Notes: generated from the sequence alone by a model not told the origin. A stretch of 48,289 nt of DNA from Caryophanales bacterium UBA1744 (GCA_002314915.1 DCHU01000051.1:5914-54202), one strand, 5' to 3'. Shown: positions 1 through 8,040, counted from the stretch's first letter. Program-made: numbers and translations.

Positions 1-737
1 ACGCCTTCTGAAGTTAAGACATTCTGCATCCATTTTGGTGATGGCTTTGTCTTGATGCCTTTGATTTCTCTCATGCCGAATTCTGGGCACTTTGGAGTAT
101 TGGATGCGACTGTGTATTCTGATTTGAATTTGTTTTCAACTTTCCAAGTTGGGAAATTGACTTCTCTATTGAGGAGAGCGCCGACTTCAAGAGCGACTGA
201 CTCCATTGCGTTCATGTCTGAACGGTTCGCGAGGATGTTTGGTTCGAGGATAACGTCATCAATTCCTAAGTAGGAAAGTGGGTTATCGATGCCGACTGGT
301 GCGTCTTCTGGCAACTCTTCGATACCAGCGCACTGCTTCTCGGTTAAGTACTTCTTATCGACGCCTAACTCATAAAGAGCGCAGCACATGCCGTCTGATT
401 CAACGCCACGGATTGTGGATTTGACGATTGTGACTTCTGGGAGGACGGCTCCTTCTCTTGCGACGATGACCTTGATGCCTTTGCGTGCATTAGGTGCGCC
501 GCAGACGATCTGGTGAATGCCGTACTGGCCCTCATCGACCTTTAAGACGTGAAGGTGGTCTGAGTCTGGGTGGTTCTCACATTCGATGATGTGTCCGATT
601 GTTAAGTTTGTTCCTCTTGCGAGTTTTGTGATTTCTTCGATTTCGATGCCAGCGAAGGTGAGCTTGTCTGCGAGCTCTTCTGGTGTGATGTCGTCAATCT
701 TGACGAACTGGTTTAACCAATTTAATGAGATCTTCAT
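1..737 (-). CDS. pheT: Phenylalanyl-tRNA synthetase beta subunit (partial, N-terminal part)
   Basis: The beta subunit of the heterotetrameric enzyme that charges tRNA-Phe in the cytoplasm. Only about 245 N-terminal residues lie in the window; the reading frame is open to the edge. The start MKISLNWLNQFV is the classic PheT N-terminus. It is followed by the EMAP/OB-fold tRNA-binding region (HLHVLKVDEG, then IVCGAPN, about residues 60-85) and the beginning of the B3/B4 editing region (EPNILANRSD, about residue 190). An AAGGAGGG ribosome site sits 9 bases before the ATG at 737. It lies 14 bases after pheS, so the two form the usual pheST operon under the upstream T-box. Family identity is clear; the C-terminal two thirds is not visible. 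Confidence 0.97.
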   Translation of the reverse strand, partial: MKISLNWLNQFVKIDDITPEELADKLTFAGIEIEEITKLARGTNLTIGHIIECENHPDSDHLHVLKVDEGQYGIHQIVCGAPNARKGIKVIVAREGAVLPEVTIVKSTIRGVESDGMCCALYELGVDKKYLTEKQCAGIEELPEDAPVGIDNPLSYLGIDDVILEPNILANRSDMNAMESVALEVGALLNREVNFPTWKVENKFKSEYTVASNTPKCPEFGMREIKGIKTKPSPKWMQNVLTSEG

Positions 738-751
738 TTTGCCTACCCTCC

Positions 752-1795
752 TTATTTAGCGTTGAAATCCTTGATGAAGCGGATGTCGTTTGTGTAGAAA
801 CGTCTGATGTCGTCGATGCCGAATCTGAGCATTGCGATACGCTCAACGCCTACGCCGAACGCGAAGCCTGAGTACTCATCTGGGTTATATCCGCACATAC
901 GCAAGACGTTTGGATGAACCTCTCCTGCGCCGCCGATTTCAATCCAGCCGGTGCCTTTGCACATGTTGCAGCCTTTGCCGCCGCAGTTTGAGCAGCTAGC
1001 GTCGACTTCAACCGAAGGTTCCGTGAATGGGAAGAAGCTTGAACGGAATCTGACTTCTCTCTTCTCACCGAACATTTTCTTAACGAAAAGCTCGAGTGTA
1101 CCCTTTAAATCAGCGAGTGAAACGCCTGGTGCAACGACCAATCCTTCAATCTGGGAGAACTGGTGTGAGTGTGTCATATCGTCTTCATCACGTCTATATG
1201 TCTTGCCTGGGCAAATCATCTTGATTGGCTCTGTTCCGCCTTTGGCGAGCATTGTGTGAGCCTGAGCTGCTGAGGTCTGTGTTCTCAAAAGCTGGGTCTC
1301 ATTGATATAAAAGGTATCCTGCATATCTCTTGCTGGATGGTCCTGTGGAACGTTCAATAATTCGAAGTTAAAGTGATCGGTCTCAACGTCTCTGCCCTCA
1401 ACGATTTCGAATCCCATGCCGGCGAAGATGTCCGATACTTCGTCGATGATTACATAGTAAGGGTTGATGTGACCGACATATGCGGTTTCGCCTGGAAGGG
1501 AGATATCGATTGTCTCCTTCTCTAACTGTGCCTGGAGTTTCCTCTTCTCCATTTCGGCAGCCTTCTTTGCCCAAGCTTCCTGGATTGCGGCCTTGGTGTC
1601 GTTGATAGCTTTACCGAATGAGCCCTTCTCCTCTGCTCTCAGTTCCTTCATAAGGCCCATGAGTGCGGTGAGTTCGCTCTTCTTGGCGAGGTAGATGTTT
1701 TTGATAGCAGTTAAACCTTCAAGGTTCTCTGCCTCTTTGATTTCACCGAGTGCCTTTTCTCTGATCTCGATTACTCTCTCGATTGCATTTGCCAT
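752..1795 (-). CDS. pheS: Phenylalanyl-tRNA synthetase alpha subunit
   Basis: Catalytic alpha subunit of the Phe-tRNA synthetase. The N-terminal third (about residues 1-90) is the coiled-coil arm that binds tRNA. The rest is the class II catalytic core: HPARDMQDTFYI and LLRTQTSAAQ (motif 2 region, about 150-180), FSQIEGLVV, and the motif 3 region FGVGVERIAMLRFGIDDIR near the C-terminus. A Cys-containing stretch (CSNCGGKGCNMCKGTGW) lies between them, as in many Firmicutes PheS proteins. The frame is open five codons further upstream, but GGAGG sits 5 bases before the ATG at 1795, so MANAIERV is the better start (347 residues). First gene of the pheST operon; expression is probably set by uncharged tRNA-Phe through the leader. 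Confidence 0.97.
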   Translation of the reverse strand: MANAIERVIEIREKALGEIKEAENLEGLTAIKNIYLAKKSELTALMGLMKELRAEEKGSFGKAINDTKAAIQEAWAKKAAEMEKRKLQAQLEKETIDISLPGETAYVGHINPYYVIIDEVSDIFAGMGFEIVEGRDVETDHFNFELLNVPQDHPARDMQDTFYINETQLLRTQTSAAQAHTMLAKGGTEPIKMICPGKTYRRDEDDMTHSHQFSQIEGLVVAPGVSLADLKGTLELFVKKMFGEKREVRFRSSFFPFTEPSVEVDASCSNCGGKGCNMCKGTGWIEIGGAGEVHPNVLRMCGYNPDEYSGFAFGVGVERIAMLRFGIDDIRRFYTNDIRFIKDFNAK

Positions 1796-1811
1796 AAATG
1801 CCTCCTTCAAA

Positions 1812-2029
1812 TAAATAAAAAAGACGGCGTCAGGAGCGGTATACCCGCGGTGCCATCCTTGTTCATCAAATTATTATGATGCGCTACTAGCTATAACCCA
1901 CAACGGGGAGACTCTCATCTCCGTTCTCAGAGGTGAACTTCATCTAATGTATCCTAGGATGGTCACTCTATTCATCCTTCCCACTAAGGAGACTCGATTA
2001 GACTACTCTTCTCGTCAACGAACGGATAT
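1812..2029 (-). promoter_or_regulatory. T-box leader of pheST (Phe specifier)
   Basis: The T-box core GGATGGCACCGCG reads on the minus strand at about 1846-1858 and is followed by a GC-rich hairpin and a run of T (1815-1820), giving the antiterminator/terminator switch. Upstream, 5' GACGAGAAGAGTAGT matches the conserved base of Stem I. A TCTAAT/ATTAGA stem closes the upper part. The specifier loop contains TTC (1935-1937) followed by A, the Phe codon expected for pheS. A candidate -10 (TAGAAT, 2030-2035) places the transcript start near 2023. Uncharged tRNA-Phe should bind and allow read-through into pheS. The class is certain. The exact specifier is my reading and agrees with the thrS leader when the two are aligned on the CTCTGAG/CTCCCGAG side. 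Confidence 0.93.
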
Positions 2030-2062
2030 ATTCTAAACACTTATTTCTCTTTTATAAAGAGG

Positions 2063-2092
2063 AAAAAGAAAATCCTCATTGCTGAGGAATTC
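2063..2092 (-). terminator. Rho-independent terminator of the 2094-3461 lipoprotein gene
   Basis: On the minus strand, CCTCA-GCAA-TGAGG, flanked by AT pairs, is followed by TTTTCTTTTT. It sits directly after the TAA at 2094 and separates the lipoprotein gene from the pheST leader. Confidence 0.85.
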
Positions 2093-2093
2093 T

Positions 2094-3461
2094 TTAGCCG
2101 ATTATTCCGGAAATCCAGTCGCGGACTTCATCAATCCATCCGTCACCGTCTCCTCCTTCACCGCCATTATTTTCGATCCAATCCTTGATTGCGTCGATGT
2201 AGGCGTCTATGTCGTCTTGTGATGTGTCACCGACATCTCCGATGCCAGGTCTTTCCTGATCGGTTAGACCAACGATTTCCTGCATCTCCTCGTATCTATC
2301 GAGGTTTGGCAATGAGAACTCTGCCGCCTTATCGGTGAGAGGCATGAATTTGCCCTCGAATGAGATGTTCTTGATGTATATCGAGCTGTCTGCGGTTAAT
2401 TCTGAGATGATTTTCTCTTCATTAAGCTTTGCTTGTACCGTCATACTCACGCTTCTTAACTCATCCTGAGTCCAAGAGAATGCGAGGTTCATCTTGAAGT
2501 CGTCGACATAGTCGGCATAGCTTTCGATGTAATCTTTTGCGTAATTCTTGACGACTGTTGGGTATGAGGTTCCATCGATGATGTCGCCTAACATATCGGT
2601 GAGGGTTGAGAAGTCGTTCACTATCCAATTGAGGTAATAGCCTGTTTTGACTTTTGAGTTATCGAAATAGCAATACTCAGATCCTTCTTCGCCGTATGAT
2701 GTCTTGATGGATTCGATTACTCTGGTGTAGAGAGATGCACTTCTATCGGACCATGGCATCATGAGCCCCAAGAGCATCGTATCGGTTTCATCCATGGAAA
2801 TCTTGGTCTTGGATGCGAGGTTCCATTCATCGTTGCCTGGATAGCCTTCTCTTACAAGTTCCACGAGAGCGAGTCTTAAGAGTGAGGCATTTGATAAATC
2901 GACGTACAAAGCGGATGTCTCTCCGTCTAAGTAGCCTTTAATGCCTGATACCTTTTGGTATGTTTCGATTCCGTTTGTGACTTCCCAAAGTTTTACTTCA
3001 TTAAGTAAGAGTTCTCCTGTGAGACCTGAAATGCTTGATGACTTTCTGCCGTTGAGCATGAGGGAACCATCTTCGATATCGAGTCCGATTCCGAGTCCCG
3101 TCCAATCTTCTGGATTATAGACGTATACTTCCTCTTCTTCCTCATCGGCCTGAGTGGCGATTTCTGGTTCGGTTTCCGTTTCTTCAGGTACTTCTTCTTC
3201 GGTGCTGTTCTTCATCATGATGTCTGCGTAGACGTCATAATCAAGTGATTCGATTGGTTTATAGTACCATCCGGCGTTATCGCATTCCGCGATTTCCTGA
3301 AGGTCATAATCTAAGTATCTGAACGCTCTCGAGACTTTGAATTCCTCTGTCTCAGATGTTGTTTCAACCGGTTTAGAGCTGCTTGATGTGGCTGGTTTTC
3401 CGCATGAAGCCATAAACAAAGAGGCAGATGCTAAGAATACTGGTATCAATTTCTTGTTCAT
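2094..3461 (-). CDS. Uncharacterised lipoprotein, 455 residues
   Basis: I do not recognise the family. The N-terminus is a lipoprotein signal peptide with a short charged start (MNKKL), a hydrophobic core, and Cys in SLFMASCGK at about residue 20. A Ser/Thr/Glu linker and an acidic stretch (about residues 90-115, rich in E and D) follow. The C-terminus is Gly/Asp/Trp-rich (GGEGGDGDGW). There is no repeated membrane segment, so the mature protein should be anchored outside the cell membrane. The middle has alternating hydrophobic and polar residues, which suggests a beta-rich fold such as an LPS/lipoprotein-carrier or DUF-type domain; that is a guess. AAAGGAGG sits 7 bases before the ATG. It is monocistronic, with its own terminator. 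Confidence 0.9.
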   Translation of the reverse strand: MNKKLIPVFLASASLFMASCGKPATSSSSKPVETTSETEEFKVSRAFRYLDYDLQEIAECDNAGWYYKPIESLDYDVYADIMMKNSTEEEVPEETETEPEIATQADEEEEEVYVYNPEDWTGLGIGLDIEDGSLMLNGRKSSSISGLTGELLLNEVKLWEVTNGIETYQKVSGIKGYLDGETSALYVDLSNASLLRLALVELVREGYPGNDEWNLASKTKISMDETDTMLLGLMMPWSDRSASLYTRVIESIKTSYGEEGSEYCYFDNSKVKTGYYLNWIVNDFSTLTDMLGDIIDGTSYPTVVKNYAKDYIESYADYVDDFKMNLAFSWTQDELRSVSMTVQAKLNEEKIISELTADSSIYIKNISFEGKFMPLTDKAAEFSLPNLDRYEEMQEIVGLTDQERPGIGDVGDTSQDDIDAYIDAIKDWIENNGGEGGDGDGWIDEVRDWISGIIG

Positions 3462-3501
3462 AATCTTCCTCCTTTAAATGTAACGAATATATTAGACCTT
3501 T

Positions 3502-4221
3502 TTATTTAAAAAGATACATTAAAATTCCACCGGCGATTCCGACATTGAGGGAATCGATGCCCGACATCTCCAAACGGACAGCCTGATCGCTAGTTGAGAG
3601 AATGTCTTTTGCCACTCCTCTAGCCTCGTTTCCAAGAACGATAGCGAACTTCTTTCCCTCGACGTTTATGTCTTTTGGAGGAAGCGAGCTCTTGAGGTCT
3701 GTTGCCATGATGAAGAATCCTTTGTCCTTGAGATTCTTGATGTCATTGACTGGAGTGTCCTTACTTTCGATGATGTTGAGTTTGAAGATGGCGCCTTGCG
3801 ATGCCATGAGCGTTTTAGGCGTGTATACACCTGCGCACCCTTTGGAGAGATAAACATCCATATAGCCAAAGGCTAAGGCAGTTCTTAGGAGTGTACCGAC
3901 ATTTCCAGGGTCTCCAACCTCATCAAGGTAAAGGACTTTGTTGCCTTTTACTTCTCCGTTTGTTGGTTTCTTGCAGAGCGCAACGATGCCTTCTGGATTC
4001 TTTGTTGTGACGAGTTTCTTTAAAACGGTCTCATTGACGATGAACGTCTGAACGTTTGACTTGTAATCCTTGAGGGTGAAGATGGTTGTTGCGAGGCCTG
4101 ACTCCACTGCCATCTCGACTAAATGGAAGCCTTCAACAAGAAAGTAGTCACCCTTGCCATCGAGGTAGGATGCGGCTTCTTTGATTCGTTTGTTGTCTTT
4201 GGATGTGATTAATTCGCTCAT
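3502..4221 (-). CDS. TrmH/SpoU-family RNA 2'-O-ribose methyltransferase (YsgA-like)
   Basis: Probably methylates ribose in rRNA or tRNA using S-adenosylmethionine. The N-terminal part (about residues 1-90) is the SpoU substrate-binding domain (NKRIKEAASYL, then FLVEGFHLVEMAVESG). The C-terminal knot domain shows the three SpoU motifs: DEVGDPGNVGTLLRTA (about 128-143), LGNEARGV (about 196-203) and DSLNVGIAGGILMY at the end. The length of 239 residues is typical. The ATG overlaps the TGA of the upstream YgjP-like gene (ATGA), so the two are translationally coupled. In Bacillus the homologue ysgA lies next to pheS, and here pheST is close by with one gene between. The target nucleotide cannot be read from sequence. 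Confidence 0.93.
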   Translation of the reverse strand: MSELITSKDNKRIKEAASYLDGKGDYFLVEGFHLVEMAVESGLATTIFTLKDYKSNVQTFIVNETVLKKLVTTKNPEGIVALCKKPTNGEVKGNKVLYLDEVGDPGNVGTLLRTALAFGYMDVYLSKGCAGVYTPKTLMASQGAIFKLNIIESKDTPVNDIKNLKDKGFFIMATDLKSSLPPKDINVEGKKFAIVLGNEARGVAKDILSTSDQAVRLEMSGIDSLNVGIAGGILMYLFK

Positions 4222-4841
4222 TTGTATTGGTGCTTCCTTAGTTTAGCATGCAGTTTATCGTAATCAGGAGAATATTTGTAGAGTTCGCTATAAAAGCGAG
4301 AAGAATGGTTTCTCACGCGGTCATGTGTGAGCTCATGGAATATGACCGAATCAATTATCGGTTTTGAGTAGTGAACAAGTATCGTTGAGTAGGTGATACT
4401 AGTCGTCGCAATGGAATTGACGCCATATCTTGATGACATGTTCCTGACCTTTACTTTGTATGGGGTTCTAACTCCCATGATGATCGCCAGTTCTTTTGTT
4501 CTCTCTTCAACATATCGGAGCAACTTCTTATTTAAATAAGATGTCTGGCCTTTTTGGGATAGTTGGTTCCAATCGGGGAGATAGACTTTCTCACCGAAGA
4601 TGTACACCTCATCGTCATCGTTTGATGGTTTCTCGAAATCGAATTTCTTGAGAAGTCTAGGCATATAGGTCTGAATGCCTTTCCTAATGTAATCTTTAGA
4701 TGTACCGAATGGAGCGGACACATAAAGGGTAAAACCGTCTTTTCTGACGGAGTATCTGATGGTTCTCTTGCGCTTCCACTCAACCTTGCATGGATGCTCA
4801 ACGCCATCGATTATTACGTTCCAATTCTCCACTTTTGTCAT
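4218..4841 (-). CDS. YgjP-like (M48/DUF45) zinc metallopeptidase
   Basis: A cytoplasmic protein of the YgjP/DUF45 family. The zinc motif HELTHDRVRNHSSRFY is near residue 170, with HExxH ligands and the family-specific NHS.RF that follows. The N-terminal half (VEHPCKVEWKRKRTIRYSVRKDG, then LYVSAPFGTSKDYI) is the usual strand-rich part. The GVNSIATTSITYST segment corresponds to the family's G.C...G.I.LN..L. The gene ends in TGA and overlaps the methyltransferase start. Two ATGs are possible, at 4850 and 4841. A -10-like TAAAAT at 4851-4856 abuts the first, so 4841 (MTKVENW) is the better choice and implies an mRNA leader of only a few bases. The cellular substrate is unknown for this family. 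Confidence 0.9.
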   Translation of the reverse strand: MTKVENWNVIIDGVEHPCKVEWKRKRTIRYSVRKDGFTLYVSAPFGTSKDYIRKGIQTYMPRLLKKFDFEKPSNDDDEVYIFGEKVYLPDWNQLSQKGQTSYLNKKLLRYVEERTKELAIIMGVRTPYKVKVRNMSSRYGVNSIATTSITYSTILVHYSKPIIDSVIFHELTHDRVRNHSSRFYSELYKYSPDYDKLHAKLRKHQYK

Positions 4842-4850
4842 GATATGCAT

Positions 4851-4897
4851 ATTTTAGTACAAAGATTATAGAAAAGAACTTCTAAAGAAGATATACT
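4851..4897. promoter_or_regulatory. Divergent promoter region between the YgjP-like and DUF523 genes
   Basis: The two genes are only 65 bases apart. TAAAAT (4851-4856, minus) and TATACT (4892-4897, plus) are both very close to their start codons. No Shine-Dalgarno sequence is visible for either gene. The -35 boxes are not clear. Confidence 0.5.
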
Positions 4898-4906
4898 TTG
4901 CGCCGT

Positions 4907-5869
4907 ATGGAAAAGATTTTAATCAGCGCCTGCTTATTAGGCGATAACACAAAGTACGACGGAGGCAACAATTACTTCCCTCTCGTCGAGAAGCTAAAAA
5001 AGAAATATCAGTTAGTCCCATTCTGCCCAGAAGTCGAGTGCGGATTATCAATCCCAAGAGAACCAGCTGAGATCAAAAGCAGCAAGGTCATAACCAAATC
5101 GGGCAAGGATGTCACCTTCCTCTACAACTCATCAGCAGAGAAGGCGGTCAACTTATGCAAATTCTTAGGAATTCATATCGCAATCCTTAAGGATGGCTCC
5201 CCTGCTTGCGGATGCAGATACATCCACGACGGAACATTCTCCGGCATGAAGATCGAGGGCTTAGGCGTCACCGCTAGAGCGCTCATCAACGCAGGAGTCA
5301 AAGTCTATGCCGAGACAGACGGATTGGACTTCCTCCTTCCAAACATCGGAAAAGAGAAAGCGACACTCAAGAAGAATCTTGAGAAGCAGAAAGCTAAAGC
5401 TGATCTCAAGTCCAAGAAGAAAGAGCCAAGAGAAGAAGGTTCATTCGAGGATAAGCCACGCAAGTCATTTAGAAAGAGACCAGAAGGCGTCACATCACGC
5501 GATGACAAGAACGAATACGGACACTTCGAGAAAAAGAAGTCATTCGGAGACAAGAAGCCATTTGGAAGAAAGCCAGCTGGCAGAAAGTCATATGGCGAGA
5601 AGAAATCCTATGGAGATAAGCCATACGGAGAGCGTAAGTCATATGGCGGAAAGAAATCCTTCGGTGATAGAAAATCTTACGGAGATAAGAAGACTTACGG
5701 CGAGAAGAAGTCATACGGAGAGAGAAAGAGCTACGGAGACAAGAAGTCTTATGGCGCTAAGAAATCCTATGGCGAGAGAAAGTCATACTCCGGGGCTAAG
5801 AAATCGTTCGGCGGAAACAAGTCAGGCAGAAGCTTCGGCAAGCGTTCCTACGGAAACAAGAAAGACTAA
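4907..5869 (+). CDS. DUF523 protein with a long Lys-Ser-Tyr-Gly repeat tail
   Basis: Residues 1-150 are a DUF523 domain: MEKILISACLLGDNTKYDGG, VPFCPEVECGLSIPREPAE, DGSPACGCRYI and LGVTARALINAGVKVYAE, with conserved Cys residues that are probably metal- or substrate-binding. The family's role is not settled. From about residue 160 the protein becomes basic and low-complexity. From about 210 to 303 it is a run of roughly 16 hexapeptide-like units of the form K-K/R-S-Y/F-G-D/E/R. Such tails are predicted to be disordered and often bind RNA, as at the ends of DEAD-box helicases. DUF523 proteins usually stop near 150-170 residues, so the tail doubles the length. The start at ATG 4907 is preferred. 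A TTG at 4898 is in frame but sits against the -10-like TATACT. No ribosome site is visible. Confidence 0.88.
   Translation: MEKILISACLLGDNTKYDGGNNYFPLVEKLKKKYQLVPFCPEVECGLSIPREPAEIKSSKVITKSGKDVTFLYNSSAEKAVNLCKFLGIHIAILKDGSPACGCRYIHDGTFSGMKIEGLGVTARALINAGVKVYAETDGLDFLLPNIGKEKATLKKNLEKQKAKADLKSKKKEPREEGSFEDKPRKSFRKRPEGVTSRDDKNEYGHFEKKKSFGDKKPFGRKPAGRKSYGEKKSYGDKPYGERKSYGGKKSFGDRKSYGDKKTYGEKKSYGERKSYGDKKSYGAKKSYGERKSYSGAKKSFGGNKSGRSFGKRSYGNKKD
5533..5815 (+). repeat. In-frame degenerate 18-base tandem repeats coding K-K/R-S-Y/F-G-D/E
   Basis: About sixteen imperfect units inside the DUF523 gene, most 18 bases long, for example AAGAAGTCATACGGAGAG-like. Codons vary between units (TCA/TCC/TCT for Ser; TAT/TAC for Tyr) while the peptide is kept, which suggests selection on the protein rather than recent slippage. 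Confidence 0.85.
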
Positions 5870-5871
5870 AG

Positions 5872-5902
5872 CAAAAAAGTCACCATCGAGTGCCTTTTCT
5901 TA
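5872..5902. terminator. Probable bidirectional terminator between convergent genes
   Basis: AAAAAGTCAC-CATCGA-GTGCCTTTTC forms a hairpin with A runs on one side and T runs on the other, between the DUF523 gene (plus) and the PucR-like gene (minus). It overlaps the last codon of the latter. The stem is short. Confidence 0.6.
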
Positions 5903-6466
5903 ATGTCTTTTTACGAACTGGAAGTATAGTTCGAGAACCATTGCGTTGTGGTAATCGCGGATATCGCAATTCGTCTGTTTGATGAATTCGTTTAAGCGAT
6001 AGTTGAATGTGTTTCTATGAATGCCGAGCGTCTTGGCGGTATTGATGCCGTTCAGTCCGCAGCGGAGGAAAGTCCCCACTGTCTCAATCAATTCGTCATC
6101 GATCGGTTCGAATTCAGTCTTGAGATAATGGACATAATAGAAGTCGCCAAATGACGATCTCTTATACAAGAAGTCAGAAAGATAAATACATTGGTTAGGG
6201 AAATAGTCCAAGAAGCTACGCTTGCAGTACTGGGTGACTTCCCCCAAGGAATGGCTAACCAAGATCGAAATCCTCACGTCAAGGGCCTTATGTATTGAGT
6301 ACATGTTCTTTTCGAGTTCGATTGCGTATTCGGCATCCGCGGTGAAAGAACCGTTCATATCGTCTTCGTAGAAGACATCTGTACCGGGAATCAACTCACT
6401 GATTAATCCGTTAAAGACATCATGTGAGAATGGTTCATTTGCTTGAAATAGGTAAATCTTCTTCAT
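5900..6466 (-). CDS. Short PucR/CdaR-type helix-turn-helix regulator
   Basis: The last 60 residues are the PucR C-terminal DNA-binding domain (HTH_30): LIETVGTFLRCGLNGINTA, KTLGIHRNTFNYRLNEF, then DIRDYHNAMVLELYF. The N-terminal 120 residues have no domain I can name. With 188 residues it is far shorter than full PucR or CdaR regulators (400-550), so it may be a stand-alone output module with a reduced sensor. Start at 6466: AAGGAGAGG lies 3-4 bases before the ATG and overlaps the cls stop region. The gap to cls is 9 bases, so the two are one operon. A role in controlling envelope lipid genes is conceivable from that context only. Confidence 0.85.
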   Translation of the reverse strand: MKKIYLFQANEPFSHDVFNGLISELIPGTDVFYEDDMNGSFTADAEYAIELEKNMYSIHKALDVRISILVSHSLGEVTQYCKRSFLDYFPNQCIYLSDFLYKRSSFGDFYYVHYLKTEFEPIDDELIETVGTFLRCGLNGINTAKTLGIHRNTFNYRLNEFIKQTNCDIRDYHNAMVLELYFQFVKRH

Positions 6467-6475
6467 AACCTCTCC

Positions 6476-8005
6476 TTAGAGTAACGGGGTAAATATCTTC
6501 ATTATTTTGGCGATAAAACGTCTGAAACCTTTAAGTTTGAAATCTACGTCATATTCCCTGGAAGCACTTATCATCTCACTGAAGTCTTCGGTTATATCTT
6601 TTAAACACATGACATTGCACATAAGAACTCCGCATTCAAAATGATGCAGAAGAGAACGATAATCCAAGTTTATCGAGCCAACAAACGCAACCTCACCATC
6701 CGCGATGCACGTTTTCATATGGTTGAAGCCAGGTAAATACCGATGAACATGAACACCTGAGTGCACCAGTTTCTCAACGATCAATTGTCCAACAAGATAA
6801 ACGGTTTTCTTATCAGGGATGCCTGGGATGATCAGATGGACATCCACTCCTCTTGCCACCGCACTGCACAATGCATCCACGATTCTCTCTGGAGGTATCA
6901 GATATGGGGTTGATATGAAAATGTTTCTATGGGCGCCGTTTATCATGTTCAAGTAATTTCTGGTTCCAACTTGCAGGTAATCGTAAGGTCCGCCGTTATC
7001 ACCAAACATAAGGGCATAGCCTTCATCGTCGAATGTCGGATACTCATAATCCATGTATTTAGAATAATCGCTTGATTGTTTGGAGGCCAAATCATAAGCG
7101 GACAAAAATATAGAGATGAAGTTGTTTATGCCGGGTCCCTGAAGTTCGATCATCGTGTCCTTCCAATATCCGAATCTTTCTATCTTATTTGCGTATTCAT
7201 CGGCGATATTCGCTCCACCTGTGAATGCGTAATTATGGTCCACAACAACGATCTTTCTATGGTCTCTGTTGTTGTATAATCCTGTAAGGATTGGGCTGAA
7301 TTTATTGAACTTGTACGCAAGAATTCCCTCTTCTCTTAGAGTCTTGTAATAATGTTCAGGCAGACATCCGGCGCAGCCTACATCATCCATGAGCAAACGG
7401 ACTTCCACGCCTTCTGCGGCTTTTCTCTTTAAGATTTCATGAATCGTGTCCCACACCTCGCCGCGGTCAATAATAAAGAACTCGAAGAATATGAATTCAT
7501 TAGCCTCTTCAAGTGCTTTATATAATTCTGGAAAGAATGTTTCGCCATTTTTGAAATACCTGATTTGATTGCCCTTTGTCGCAGTTTGATTGGTCATTTT
7601 CCTTAAATAATTAAAATAACGCGCGTACATGAAGGTATCGATATAAACCTGTTGTTCATTGTATGGAAGGAAAGGTGCTGATTTCTCTTCTGATTCACGC
7701 AGTATTTCTCTCTCTTTCTTCCTGATTGGCTTTGTTGAAAAGGTTAAGTACACGATTGGCCCAATGTATGGAACAGAGATAAGAACGAGGAACCACGGAA
7801 GCTTGGATTCGGCATCCTCATCCTTGAGAGCAAGTCTAAAAAGGCAGCCGATATGGGTGCAAACAAGTAAAACGACCAACAAAATATAGAGCCATCTGTT
7901 ATAGCGTTCAGCCGAATCAATGATTGCAAGAATTAAAAAGAACTCACCTAATATGACAAGCAATACCGTCAATATCCTTATTCCAGCCTTCTTTAACAAC
8001 TTCAT
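6476..8005 (-). CDS. cls: Cardiolipin synthase (phospholipase D superfamily)
   Basis: Joins two phosphatidylglycerol molecules into cardiolipin at the cytoplasmic membrane. Two N-terminal membrane segments (about residues 10-30 and 38-58) and the conserved LPWFLVLISVPYIGPIVYL segment (PLDc_N) are followed by two HKD motifs: HRKIVVVD (about residue 248) and HMKTCIAD (about 428), with GGANIADEY and GSINLDYRS downstream of each. The length of 509 residues is normal. The ATG at 8005 is preceded by TATAAT and exactly six bases, with no ribosome site, so the mRNA is probably leaderless. First gene of a two-gene operon with the PucR-like regulator. Confidence 0.97.
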   Translation of the reverse strand: MKLLKKAGIRILTVLLVILGEFFLILAIIDSAERYNRWLYILLVVLLVCTHIGCLFRLALKDEDAESKLPWFLVLISVPYIGPIVYLTFSTKPIRKKEREILRESEEKSAPFLPYNEQQVYIDTFMYARYFNYLRKMTNQTATKGNQIRYFKNGETFFPELYKALEEANEFIFFEFFIIDRGEVWDTIHEILKRKAAEGVEVRLLMDDVGCAGCLPEHYYKTLREEGILAYKFNKFSPILTGLYNNRDHRKIVVVDHNYAFTGGANIADEYANKIERFGYWKDTMIELQGPGINNFISIFLSAYDLASKQSSDYSKYMDYEYPTFDDEGYALMFGDNGGPYDYLQVGTRNYLNMINGAHRNIFISTPYLIPPERIVDALCSAVARGVDVHLIIPGIPDKKTVYLVGQLIVEKLVHSGVHVHRYLPGFNHMKTCIADGEVAFVGSINLDYRSLLHHFECGVLMCNVMCLKDITEDFSEMISASREYDVDFKLKGFRRFIAKIMKIFTPLL

Positions 8006-8011
8006 GGCTCT

Positions 8012-8017
8012 ATTATA
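8012..8017 (-). promoter_or_regulatory. -10 box of cls, six bases before its ATG
   Basis: TATAAT on the minus strand at 8017-8012, then AGAGCC, then ATG at 8005. Transcription normally starts about 6-7 bases after the -10, so the ATG would be the 5' end of the mRNA. No convincing -35 at 17 bases. Confidence 0.7.
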
Positions 8018-8040
8018 TAAATCTTTTGTTCACCGTGCAC

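Noticed and set aside
4218..4220. UGA reassigned to tryptophan, as in mycoplasmas
   Set aside because: TGA ends the YgjP-like gene in an ATGA overlap and Trp codons throughout are TGG, so the code is standard.
5307..5903. A 198-residue frame overlapping the DUF523 gene, and others on the opposite strand
   Set aside because: They are frame shadows of the repetitive Lys/Ser/Tyr/Gly codons; the DUF523 frame has a conserved domain and the others do not.
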